From: DASRRB01 sp036732755
GTDB lineage: Bacteria; Planctomycetota; B15-G4; SIAN01
DNA: 64,000 nt
Assembly (NCBI GenBank): GCA_036732755.1
Contig: DAINBU010000009.1
Location: 1-64,000 of the forward strand
Direction of reading: 5' to 3'
In this document: piece by piece, positions 18,724-27,281 of the stretch
Position numbering within the stretch: position 1 is the first letter of the stretch
Layout: each line of letters opens with the position of its first letter
Translations under genes and position numbers: made by a program
Notes under the pieces: generated by a model
Databases searched by the model: none
What the model was told of the DNA's origin: nothing
The model's input: the letters and a program-made list of their open reading frames with translations, nothing else

Positions 18724-21261
18724 TTGGCTGAGCTGCGCCGGACCGCCGTCGTCCCTGGAATCCCCCGGATCGCCCGCGTCCTGTCGTCGGGTGCCGTCGC
18801 GCTCGCCGCGTGCGCCGCCGCCGCCGCGCAGGCCGCCGCCGGCGACGCGCTCGCGAAGCAGCCGGTCGCGTCGATCGAGCTGGTCTGCCTCGAGCACCTC
18901 GACCTCGGCTTCACTGCGTCGCCGCAGGAGGTGACGCGCTTCCAGAAGGACCACCTCGACCACGCGATCCGGCTTTGCGAGGAGCGCCCCGACTTCCGCT
19001 GGACCGTCGAGTCGCGCTTCCAGGTCGAGGAGTGGCTCGCGCGCACCGAGGAGCGCGACCACGGCCGCCTCGTCGCGCTGGTGAAGGCGGGCCGCATCGA
19101 GATCGGCGGCGCGCTCGCGAACTTCCACACCGGCGTCATGGACGAGACGCTGCTGATGTGCGCCTTCGACGGCGCCGCGGCGTTGCGCGCTCGGCTCGGC
19201 ATCGAGATCGAGTGCGCCGTGCAGGACGACGTGCCCGGGTTCGCGGCGCTGCTGCCCGCGGCGCTCAAGCGCGGCGGCATCTCCTACTTCCTCGCCGGCG
19301 TGAACACCTCCTTCGGCGGCGGGACGTCGCTCGCGCCCGGCAAGGTGCCGTTCTGGTGGCAGGCGCGCGACGGCGAGCGCGTCCTCACCTGGGTCGCGCC
19401 GGGCAGCTACGTCGAGGCCGAGAACTGGGGGCTCGGCGTCTGGTCGCCCGACGGCGACGCCGAGACGAAGGTCCCGCTGCGCCTCGCCGAGTGGGTGGCC
19501 GCCGGCTACGCGCGCCCGCGCCTGCTCGTGATGGCGTCGACCGGCGACAACGGCGATCCCGAGGCGGCGCTCTCGATCGTGCGCAAGGTCGACGCCTGGA
19601 ACAAGCGCCACGCGCGCCCGAAGGTCCGCTTCACGACGCCGGGCGCGTTCCTCGCCTCGCTCGTGAACGAGGCGGGCGCCGACGCCTTCCCGATCTACCG
19701 CGGTGACTGGTCGGGCCACTGGGAGTCGGTCAAGGCGACCGGGCCGGCGGCGACGGCGCTGTTCCGCGCGGCGCAGGCGCTGCTGCCGGCCGCCGAGTCG
19801 CTCGCGGCGCGCGCGCAGCGCGAGCTGCAGATGCCGGCGCGCCGCCACGACCTCGACGACGCGCTGCGCAAGCTGCTCCTCTTCGCCGAGCACTCGCAGC
19901 CGGGCGGCGTCGGCTGGCCCAAGCTCACCACCAAGGCGCAGGTCGAGGCCGCAAACCACTTCAGCTACGCACTCGCCTTCGACGCGCACGCGACCGTGCG
20001 CGGCGTGCTGCAGCAGACGCTCGCGCGCTATGCCGACGTCGAGCGGGGGCGCGGCGCGGGCGTCGTCGTGTTCAATCCGCTGCCGTTCGCGCGTGGCGGC
20101 CTCGTCGAGGTGACCTTCGCCGAGGAGACGCTGAAGCACCCCTTCCAGCTCCTCGCGCCCGACGGCCGCGTCGTCGACTTCGAGATCGACGCCGAGCCGC
20201 GGCGCGTGCGCTTCCTCGCCAGCGAGGTCGCGCCGTTCGGGATCGCGAAGTATTCGCTGCAGCCGTGCGCCGCCGTCACCGCGCCGCCCGAGTCGGGCGA
20301 CGGCACGAAGGCGACGCGCGACCCGCCGCGGCTGCTCGTCGCGCGCACCGGCCGCGTGACGTCGATCACCGAGACGCGCGATCCGGTGCGGCCGCTCGAC
20401 TGGATCGACCACCGCGGCCCGTGGTCGCTCGGCGACCTGGCGTGGATGCGCTCGTTCGCCGCGGGCGGCGACCTGCGCCGCGTCGACGCGCAGTCGCTCG
20501 CCCTGCCCGGCGCCCCCATCGACGTCGAAGACCTCGCCGCCGCCCTCCCCGTCGAGCGCGCCGGCGACGTGACCGACGAATGGCGCGTCGACTGGCCCGG
20601 CGCGCCGCGCCGCGAGGTCCGCTACCGCCGCCTCTGCGGCGAGCGCGCGCTCGAGATGCGCGTGCGCGTCGACGTCGCCGCGCTCGAGCGGCTGCACGCA
20701 GTCGAAGAGGGCGGCGATCCGGCGCGCCTCTTCCTGCCGCTGCCGCTCTTCGAGCCCGCCTCGCTCCCCGGCAAGCCGAGCGCGATGCAGCTCTCCTGGA
20801 CCACCTCGGCCGGCGTTCAGAGCGACGCCGACTTCCTGCCGGGCGGCCGCTCGCGCCGCCGCGTGACGAGCGGCGGCCTGCGCATCGTGCTCACCGTCCC
20901 GCAGGAGGAGGGGTCGCGCGACCCCGCCGCGCCCGCCTCGACATACGAGGCGACGGTGCTCCTGCGCGAGCCGTTCGAGTTCGAGCTCGATCCGCCGGCG
21001 TGGCTCGGCGCGCCGCTCGACCCGGTGCGGCCGCTCCTCTGGATCCACCTCTTCGACCGCGCCCGCGTCGGCGAGACGCGCGACCTCGGCCGCGTCGAGT
21101 TCGAGCGGCTCGAGCCGGCGTCCGACGACCTGCGCGAGTTCTCGCTCGAGCTCACGATCCGTCCGCTCGGCGGCACCGCCGACGCCACCAGCGACGAGGA
21201 ACTCCTGCGGCGGGCGGCGGCCTTCCGGACGCCGCTGCTCGGCGTCGAGTGCGCGCGCTAG
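18724..21261 (+). CDS. exported GH38-like (alpha-mannosidase family) glycoside hydrolase
   Basis: After a signal-peptide-like segment (VLSSGAVALAACAAAAAQAAA) the protein shows the GH38 N-terminal pattern: LVCLEHLDLGFTASPQEV (metal His/Asp motif), FRWTVESRFQVEEWL, IEIGGALANFHTGVMDETLL and VQDDVPGF with the nucleophile-region Asp pair. The rest is the middle helical region and two beta-sandwich domains. Around 845 residues is normal for GH38. The substrate is not evident; only a mannosidase-like fold is claimed. I chose the TTG at 18724, preceded by GAGGGAGGA; in-frame ATGs at 18658 and 18676 are alternatives. Divergent from argG. Confidence 0.82.
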   Translation: MAELRRTAVVPGIPRIARVLSSGAVALAACAAAAAQAAAGDALAKQPVASIELVCLEHLDLGFTASPQEVTRFQKDHLDHAIRLCEERPDFRWTVESRFQVEEWLARTEERDHGRLVALVKAGRIEIGGALANFHTGVMDETLLMCAFDGAAALRARLGIEIECAVQDDVPGFAALLPAALKRGGISYFLAGVNTSFGGGTSLAPGKVPFWWQARDGERVLTWVAPGSYVEAENWGLGVWSPDGDAETKVPLRLAEWVAAGYARPRLLVMASTGDNGDPEAALSIVRKVDAWNKRHARPKVRFTTPGAFLASLVNEAGADAFPIYRGDWSGHWESVKATGPAATALFRAAQALLPAAESLAARAQRELQMPARRHDLDDALRKLLLFAEHSQPGGVGWPKLTTKAQVEAANHFSYALAFDAHATVRGVLQQTLARYADVERGRGAGVVVFNPLPFARGGLVEVTFAEETLKHPFQLLAPDGRVVDFEIDAEPRRVRFLASEVAPFGIAKYSLQPCAAVTAPPESGDGTKATRDPPRLLVARTGRVTSITETRDPVRPLDWIDHRGPWSLGDLAWMRSFAAGGDLRRVDAQSLALPGAPIDVEDLAAALPVERAGDVTDEWRVDWPGAPRREVRYRRLCGERALEMRVRVDVAALERLHAVEEGGDPARLFLPLPLFEPASLPGKPSAMQLSWTTSAGVQSDADFLPGGRSRRRVTSGGLRIVLTVPQEEGSRDPAAPASTYEATVLLREPFEFELDPPAWLGAPLDPVRPLLWIHLFDRARVGETRDLGRVEFERLEPASDDLREFSLELTIRPLGGTADATSDEELLRRAAAFRTPLLGVECAR

Positions 21262-21262
21262 G

Positions 21263-24200
21263 TCAACGCGACCCCGGCGCGAGCTCGCACTCGACCACCT
21301 GGTCGGCGACGGCGTCGACCGTGGCGCTCGCGCCCTCTCTCGGGTCGCCGTCGGCCACGACGAGGTAGCGGCCGGCGAGGAGACCGTCGAAGCGACAGCG
21401 GCCCGACGCGTCGGTCGCGGCGCGGCGGTGCGCGGCGGCGCGATCGGGCAGCGGGCCGATGCAGGTGACGCGGTGGCGCGCCCTCGGGCCGGCGTCCGCC
21501 ATCGGCACGCTCGCCTCGATCACCGCGAGATGGTCGAGGTGCAGCTCGAGCGTCGCGTTCTCGCCGGCGCCGAGCCGCAACGCGCGCTCGCCCGGGGGCT
21601 GGCGAGGGTCGCCGACGACGACGCGCAGCTCGTCGGAGGGGAGGCGCAGGAATTCGGCGGCGCCGGCGCCATCGCTGCGCGCGCGGAATTCGAGGCGGCC
21701 AGCCGGTGCACGCTCGCCGTCGCCGACGCCGTCGCCGTCGTCGCCAGGGCCGAAGACGCGGACGTCGAGGTCGGCGAGCGGCCGGCCGCCGTCGCCCGGC
21801 CCGCGCAGGAGCACCATCAGGCGCGCGGCGCGCTCGAGGCGCAGCTCGAGCGGCGGCGCCGCCACCGACGCAACGTGGACCACGGCGCGCCGGTCGGCGC
21901 AGCCGGGTGAAGAGGAGTGCACGACCCAGTCGCCGACCGGCACGCCATGGAACGTGAAGCCGCCGTCGTCGCGCGCGCGCACTTGCGCGAGCGCGTGCCC
22001 GTCGGCCGACGCGAGCGCGACCGCGGCGGCGAGCGGCGCGCCGTCGGGGCCGACGACCCGGCCCTCGAGCGTCCCCCCTTCGACCGCGAGCGCGACCTCC
22101 GCCTCGCAGGCGGGCAGGACGAGCTCGGCAGAAGCAGCCGCAATGATCGCGACGCCGCGCAGGTTGGCCGCGAGCTCCACGCGGTAGCCCCCCGGCGCGA
22201 GCGCCCCGAGCGCGAAGGCGCCGCTCGGCTCGACCGCCGCGCGCGCGTGGAACGGCGCCGGCGCCTCCTCGTCCGAGGTGACGTAGACGTTCAATGCATC
22301 GAGCGGAATCGTGAGGCCGCGCGCGTCGACCCGACCGCGCAGCACGCCGCGTCCCGCCGACGAGAGTTCGACGAGCGACGTCTCACCCGCATGCACAGTG
22401 ACGCGACGCCCGAGGTATCCGTCGCTCTGGTGCGTCTCGAAGAGGGTCGCGCCGTCGAAGAGCTCGACGATCCAGTCCCCAGGGTCGAGACCGCCGAAGC
22501 GGAAGCGGCCGCCCCGGTCGGGCGCGAGCCCCCACCCGATCTCAGTGCCGGGACGTCGGATCCAGAGGAAGCAGGTCGAGTCGGCGAAGCGCCACGGCAC
22601 GCGCACGACGCCCTCGATCGCACCGCCCTCGGCAAGCACGAGGTCGCGCGGAAAGTCGGAGGGCGAGAGTTCGAGGAACGGGTGGCGCGCTCCGTCCGCC
22701 GTCGTGACGACGAGCGCGAAGCCGCGCGGCGGCGCCGCCAGCGTGAAGGCCCCGGTCGCGTCGCAGGCGGCCTTCGCCGTGCCCTCGTTGATGCGCCAGT
22801 CGCCGTCGCTCGCCGCGAGCGCGAGCTCGACCGTCGCGCCGGCGCACGCGGCCCCGTTCTCGGCGCGAACGCGTCCGGTGATCGCCGCCGCCGGCTCGAG
22901 GAGGATCGGCTCGCACGCAAGCGTGGCGCCGGCGACGACGGTGACCGCGCGGCGCGCCGGCGCGAAGCCGTTCGCTTCGACGAGCAGCTCCGCCGGTCCG
23001 GGCCAGAGGTCGGTCAGCTCGAAGCGCCCGCCCGCGTCGGCGACGACCCGCGGCTCCGCTTCGAGATGCCGCTGTTCGACGCGCGACGCCGCGACCGGGA
23101 GGCAGCGCAGCCGGAACTTCTCGACCGGTGCGCGCGCCGCCGCGTCGGTCTCCACTGCTCGCGCGAGCACGACGCCGGTCAGCGTGCCGTTGCGCGGAAG
23201 CACGATGCGCACGTCGTCGAGCGGCGCGCGCAGCGCATCCCGCCGCCACCGCCGGTGGCCGGCGAGCGTCGCCGTCACCGTGAGCGGCACGTCGGCCGCG
23301 ACCCAGTACATCCACCAGCGGCCGCCGTCCTGCGCGCGCATCGCCCCGACCTCGATGCGGTCGCGGTCGTCGAAGACGTCGACGAGCGCGCCGTCGAGCG
23401 GCGTCCCGAGATCGTCGACCACCGACCCGGCGAGCTTCGCCTCCTCGTCCAACACGACGTCGAAGCGCGGCGAATGGAACGGTTCGAGGTCGAGGCGCAG
23501 CCGGCGCCGTCCGAAGCCCTTGCGCGTCGCGATCAACTCGATCGGCCCGGCGGGACAGACCGCGAGCTCGAAGGCGCCGTCCGCGCCGCTCGTCGTGCGC
23601 GCCGTCTCGCTGAAGGGGAACCAGCCGCGCACTTGCACTGAGACGAGCGCGCCTTCGATGCCGCGGCCGTCGCGCTGCCGCACGCGCCCGCTCCCCTTCC
23701 TGCCGTCGAAGAGGCGGACGGTGCGCGGCCCCGCCTGGGGCACGAGGTCGCCGCAATGGTGCAGCGCGAAGCCGTCGGCGACGGCGGTCAGCTCCGTGAC
23801 CTCCTGGAAGTCGAGCGCCTCGCTCACGAAGCGCCCGCCCGGACCGGTGCGCAGGACGACGCCGCGCAGGAGCTGGCGCATGCGCTCCCACGCGTTCGAG
23901 GTCTCGCGCTCGGCGCTGAGGAAGGGGCGGACGCAGAGGCGTGCATTCGCGACCGGTTCCTCCGACCAGCCGCGCACGACGAAACCTTCGAGCCGCTGCG
24001 CCGGATGGAGCGTCAGTGTGAGGGGGCGGCCGCGCTGCGCCTCGAGATCGAAGAACGCGACTGCCACGCCGAAGCCGCCCGCCTTCGCGACGAGCAGCCC
24101 GCTCTCCTCGAGGCCGTGCGGCAGCACGGCGTCGCCGTGCTCATCGGTCTTGGTGCGCTCGAAGTCGTGGTCGTCGAGGAACTGGTCGGGGTCGAAGTCC

Positions 24201-24619
24201 GATTCGTCGGCGAGCAGGAGCTCCGATTCGGGGACGATCCAGAGCGAGGCGTCGGCGATCCCGCCGGAGTCGGCGACACCCTGTTCCGCGCGCCGCACGC
24301 GGACGGCGAGCGCGACGTCGCGCTTCATGCGCGTGCGCGTGGGCGCGACCAACTCCGTACCCGTCGACGCCGCCGACCCCGACTCGCCCTCCCGCTTCGG
24401 TGCGGCGCGCCCGTCACCGCCTTCGATCGGGAGAGTCGCGTCCTCCGGCGTCGGCGCCGCCGCCTCGGACGGCGGCGCGCCTACGGTCGCCACGGTCGCG
24501 GCGGGCGTGGACCCGGCGGAGGGGGATCGCTCATGCCGAGATCCTGACCCGGCGAACCAGATCGTTGCGCCGAGCAGAGCCACACCCGCCGCGACCGCGG
24601 CTCCCGTACGTCTCTGCAT
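21263..24619 (-). CDS. membrane-anchored protein with many CarboxypepD_reg-like repeats
   Basis: The 1118-residue product begins with an N-terminal membrane segment (AAVAAGVALLGATIWFAGSG) and a Ser/Pro/Ala-rich linker. About nine beta-sandwich repeats of the carboxypeptidase-regulatory type follow, seen as recurring G-x-V-x-D-x-x-G-x-P/A strands (LAGSVVDDLGTPLDGALVDV, LEGRVVGPDGAPLAAAVAL). The start ATG has a strong GGGAGGAG site. It is likely a periplasmic or surface protein; similar repeats occur at 33.2-36.2 kb fused to a sigma factor. It converges with the GH38 gene, one base apart. Binding partner unknown. Confidence 0.78.
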   Translation of the reverse strand: MQRRTGAAVAAGVALLGATIWFAGSGSRHERSPSAGSTPAATVATVGAPPSEAAAPTPEDATLPIEGGDGRAAPKREGESGSAASTGTELVAPTRTRMKRDVALAVRVRRAEQGVADSGGIADASLWIVPESELLLADESDFDPDQFLDDHDFERTKTDEHGDAVLPHGLEESGLLVAKAGGFGVAVAFFDLEAQRGRPLTLTLHPAQRLEGFVVRGWSEEPVANARLCVRPFLSAERETSNAWERMRQLLRGVVLRTGPGGRFVSEALDFQEVTELTAVADGFALHHCGDLVPQAGPRTVRLFDGRKGSGRVRQRDGRGIEGALVSVQVRGWFPFSETARTTSGADGAFELAVCPAGPIELIATRKGFGRRRLRLDLEPFHSPRFDVVLDEEAKLAGSVVDDLGTPLDGALVDVFDDRDRIEVGAMRAQDGGRWWMYWVAADVPLTVTATLAGHRRWRRDALRAPLDDVRIVLPRNGTLTGVVLARAVETDAAARAPVEKFRLRCLPVAASRVEQRHLEAEPRVVADAGGRFELTDLWPGPAELLVEANGFAPARRAVTVVAGATLACEPILLEPAAAITGRVRAENGAACAGATVELALAASDGDWRINEGTAKAACDATGAFTLAAPPRGFALVVTTADGARHPFLELSPSDFPRDLVLAEGGAIEGVVRVPWRFADSTCFLWIRRPGTEIGWGLAPDRGGRFRFGGLDPGDWIVELFDGATLFETHQSDGYLGRRVTVHAGETSLVELSSAGRGVLRGRVDARGLTIPLDALNVYVTSDEEAPAPFHARAAVEPSGAFALGALAPGGYRVELAANLRGVAIIAAASAELVLPACEAEVALAVEGGTLEGRVVGPDGAPLAAAVALASADGHALAQVRARDDGGFTFHGVPVGDWVVHSSSPGCADRRAVVHVASVAAPPLELRLERAARLMVLLRGPGDGGRPLADLDVRVFGPGDDGDGVGDGERAPAGRLEFRARSDGAGAAEFLRLPSDELRVVVGDPRQPPGERALRLGAGENATLELHLDHLAVIEASVPMADAGPRARHRVTCIGPLPDRAAAHRRAATDASGRCRFDGLLAGRYLVVADGDPREGASATVDAVADQVVECELAPGSR

Positions 24620-24760
24620 GCACTCCTCCCGAGCAGCCTCGCTCGAACGGCGGCGATCGAGCCGCGATCACGCCCGTTCGATCGGAAGCGCTGTGGGGAG
24701 GAAATGCCGCCCGTTCGGCGACATCACGCACGCTTCGGGAATCGCGCGAAACGTCCGCGG

Positions 24761-25591
24761 CTACGCGAGCCAGCGGCGCACGGTGCGCAGCATCTCTTCC
24801 GACAGGCGTGCCGCGCGATGGCTGTCGCGCGAGAGCTCGAGCGCGAGCGGCCCGCGATATCCGATCCTCTTCAGCTCGGCGATCACTGGCGGAAAGTCGA
24901 TCTCGCCGTCGCCGAGCGGCAGGTGCTCGTGCACGCCGCGCCGCGCGTCGTCGAGCTGGACGTTCTTCAGTGAGTCGGCGAACTCGGCGACGTTCTGATG
25001 CGGGGCGCCCGATTCCGTGACGAGGAGGTGGCCGATGTCGAGCGTGGTCCCGAGGTCGTTGCGCGCGAGGCGGCGGCGCAGCTCCCGATAGCGGGCGAGC
25101 GAATCGATCCACATGCCCGGTTCGGGCTCGAAGCAGAGCGCGACGCCCGCGGCCGCGGCGAGATCGAGCAATCGGTGCAGCCGCGCGACGAGGCGCGACC
25201 ACGCCGCTTCGTCCTGCGGAGGCGAATCGGCGGCGGCACCGCTCCAGATCGACACGCACCCTGCTTTCAGCACCTGCGCCAACCGCAGTGCCTTCTGGTA
25301 GTAGGCGATGCGCCGCTCCGCCGCCGTCTCGTCCTTCGTCATCAGGTTCGGCCAGTGCTTGCGCCGCGGATCGAGCACATAACGCGCTCCCGTCTCGATC
25401 GCGACGCGCAACTTCAGTGACTCGCACAGCCGGGCGGCGTTCTCCCAATCCCGCTCGCCCGTCGTCTCGAGGTCGAGGTGCGCCACGTCGGGCGTGAGCG
25501 CGACGCCGTCGTAGCCGACGTCGGCGAGGAGGCGCAGCGCATCGTCGAGGCGATGGTGCGCGAGACCGTTCGTGTTGTAGGCGACCCACAT
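24761..25591 (-). CDS. sugar phosphate isomerase/epimerase (xylose isomerase-like TIM barrel)
   Basis: A 276-residue AP-endonuclease-2/xylose-isomerase-like TIM barrel. Metal-ligand motifs in the expected order are VAIETGARY (first Glu), LCFEPEPGM (second Glu), TTLDIGHLL (Asp-His), VQLDDARRGVHEHLPLGDGE and LALELSRDSH (last Glu). The reaction is probably isomerisation or epimerisation of a sugar or inositol derivative, but the exact substrate cannot be read from sequence. The gene lies downstream of the AbiE pair by 48 nt without obvious functional link. Confidence 0.85.
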   Translation of the reverse strand: MWVAYNTNGLAHHRLDDALRLLADVGYDGVALTPDVAHLDLETTGERDWENAARLCESLKLRVAIETGARYVLDPRRKHWPNLMTKDETAAERRIAYYQKALRLAQVLKAGCVSIWSGAAADSPPQDEAAWSRLVARLHRLLDLAAAAGVALCFEPEPGMWIDSLARYRELRRRLARNDLGTTLDIGHLLVTESGAPHQNVAEFADSLKNVQLDDARRGVHEHLPLGDGEIDFPPVIAELKRIGYRGPLALELSRDSHRAARLSEEMLRTVRRWLA

Positions 25592-25639
25592 CGTGCGTGA
25601 TCCAAGGAACGACCGCCGCCGCGAGCCGAGCGCGGGAGG

Positions 25640-26593
25640 TTATCTCGGACCTCGTGCGGTGGACGGCGACCTCGGGCGAGTCCTCCAGGGACCCGGGCTC
25701 CTCCACACTCGCGCGAACTCGCTTCCATTCACCAGGGCCCTCCAAGGAGGAGCGAGGAAATCTCGAAGTCGCTTGCCGATGCCGACGAAGTCACTGGGAG
25801 CGCGCTCGAGGGAGTCTCGTGTCAGGTAGCGCCTCCACGCCGACGCACGTTGCGCGTCCGCGTAGAAGTCGGAACCCAATGCCTCGGGCCGTGGCTCCTG
25901 AATCGGAGTTTTCCGCCGTTCGAAGGTCGCCGTGATCGCTCGGGACAACGATCGCCCGTCGAATGAGAACCGACTGGCGAGCATGTACACGTCGTGGAAG
26001 TCCTTGAAGCGGCTGTTCACTACTCCGAGGACGACCATGGCGTGCGTCTTTTCTGCGATCACTGCTTCACGCGAGTAGACGCGAATGTGGGGCGGCGGCC
26101 CGTCCAGCAGGACTGGGAAGTCGACGTCGTGGGGAGGGGGCTCGATCGCGTCACCCAAGCCGATGTCGAGTTGAAGGTCGATCTTCGCCGTCCCGAGCGC
26201 CGCTTGGAGCTTCACGCGAAAGCCGCGGTAGACGCTCCTTGGACGGATGCGCTCGGTCCGGACCGTGCTCTCCCGGAACAAGAGCGCGTCCTCGTCGCAT
26301 CGGACGGCAACGATCTCTCGCACGATCTCGACGATCGTCTTCGTGTCGTCTTCCGCGAAGCCGGCGAGATCCAGGTCCCGCGTGGCGCGATAGGGCGCCC
26401 CACCCCAAAGCGCGAAAAGCGTCGCTCCCTTGAGGACGAACCGCTTCCGGTGTCGCGAGGCTCCGAGCCGATAGAGAAAACGCTCCGCTGCATACCGCTG
26501 GAGCGTGAGGTTGAAGTCCTCGTTGCGCGATTGCGCGCCCGCGAGGAGTCGCGCGTGGATCGACCCGGCGACATTCCTTCGGCGCTCGGTCAC
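25640..26593 (-). CDS. AbiEii-type nucleotidyltransferase toxin
   Basis: The 317-residue protein has the AbiEii/AbiGii nucleotidyltransferase signature: FVLKGATLFALWGGAPYRAT then RDLDLAGF (conserved KG-xx-L and R-x-T-x-DLDL), and later IAEKTHAMVVLGVVNSRFKD and KDFHDVYMLA. It is the toxin of a type IV abortive-infection/toxin-antitoxin pair and is expected to modify RNA or nucleotides. The GTG start at 26593 overlaps the antitoxin stop as GTGA, which is why I prefer it to the ATG at 26632. The C-terminal 35 residues are Arg/Pro-rich and atypical. Both genes look intact. Confidence 0.85.
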   Translation of the reverse strand: MTERRRNVAGSIHARLLAGAQSRNEDFNLTLQRYAAERFLYRLGASRHRKRFVLKGATLFALWGGAPYRATRDLDLAGFAEDDTKTIVEIVREIVAVRCDEDALLFRESTVRTERIRPRSVYRGFRVKLQAALGTAKIDLQLDIGLGDAIEPPPHDVDFPVLLDGPPPHIRVYSREAVIAEKTHAMVVLGVVNSRFKDFHDVYMLASRFSFDGRSLSRAITATFERRKTPIQEPRPEALGSDFYADAQRASAWRRYLTRDSLERAPSDFVGIGKRLRDFLAPPWRALVNGSEFARVWRSPGPWRTRPRSPSTARGPR

Positions 26594-27198
26594 GTCGCGA
26601 TCGCCTCCAGATAAGGAGCTAGGACGGTCCAAATCCGACAGGTCTTGGCCACTCGCGCGATCTCGGCCGGGGTCGCCTTCCGGGAATGGACCGCGTCGCG
26701 GAGCGCCTCGAGCGCGACGTCCATCCCGACCTTGTTCCGGTACCGGAAACAGTCGACCACCGTCCGTGCCGGTGACGTGATCCGAAGGGTGACACCGAGC
26801 ACTTCGCGAGTCTCGATCGCCGTGCGGAGCGTCGGACCGGAGAAACGCACGACGCGCACGGGGAGCCCCGATGCCGTCGGCTTGCGCGCCTTGCGATCGA
26901 TCGCGATCCAGACGAACCGGGGAGCCTGAGTCCCGATGCCATGGACGTTCAGCGCGGTGAGGAGACAGACGATCGCCTCGGGGATCCGCTTGCAGACGGA
27001 GGCGACGGTCTCGAGACCTGTGAGCGGCGCGCTCTTCAGGCGAAAGACGCCCCTGCCGACGCGCTCCACCTCGCCGCGTCGGAGCATCCCGACGAGGCGC
27101 CCACGGGGAATGCCGCGCGACTCGAGGTCGTGCGCCCGGATGAGCCCGGGTAGCGCCCGCGACACTTTCGCCGATTTGCCGCGCTTCGACCTCGCCAT
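26590..27198 (-). CDS. AbiEi-type antitoxin/transcriptional repressor
   Basis: The 202-residue protein starts MARSKRGKSAKVSRALPGLI and has an N-terminal winged-helix (LIRAHDLESRGIPRGRLVGM, LRRGEVERVGRGVFRL) and the AbiEi C-terminal antitoxin domain (PARTVVDCFRYRNKVGMDVA, ALEALRD). AbiEi proteins neutralise AbiEii and repress their own promoter by binding inverted repeats; such a repeat lies just upstream (27213-27246). An upstream ATG-like start at 27264 would span that operator, so the ATG at 27198 is preferred. It sits 4 nt over the toxin start. Confidence 0.85.
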   Translation of the reverse strand: MARSKRGKSAKVSRALPGLIRAHDLESRGIPRGRLVGMLRRGEVERVGRGVFRLKSAPLTGLETVASVCKRIPEAIVCLLTALNVHGIGTQAPRFVWIAIDRKARKPTASGLPVRVVRFSGPTLRTAIETREVLGVTLRITSPARTVVDCFRYRNKVGMDVALEALRDAVHSRKATPAEIARVAKTCRIWTVLAPYLEAIAT

Positions 27199-27212
27199 CG
27201 CACCATCGTACA

Positions 27213-27246
27213 AAACGTCGGCACTTACGCGCATATGCCGACGGTT
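27213..27246. promoter_or_regulatory. inverted repeat upstream of the AbiE pair, likely autoregulatory operator
   Basis: CGTCGGCA (27216-27223) and TGCCGACG (27236-27243) form a perfect 8-bp inverted repeat; with one mismatch it extends to 11 bp. The spacer contains TTACGCGCATA. It is about 18 bp upstream of the antitoxin ATG and before the rsmB stop (27282). Location and form fit an AbiEi binding site. Confidence 0.55.
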
Positions 27247-27281
27247 CGATTCGACCCGCCCCACTTCACTTCAAGCGCGGA

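Noticed and set aside
16038..19280. A 1080-residue frame covering the P-loop gene and the argG region
   Set aside because: Only the last 376 residues look like protein; the rest is out of frame with argG.
27242..27260. tRNA T-loop-like GGTTCGATTC
   Set aside because: No cloverleaf or matching acceptor stem around it; it belongs to the AbiE promoter region.
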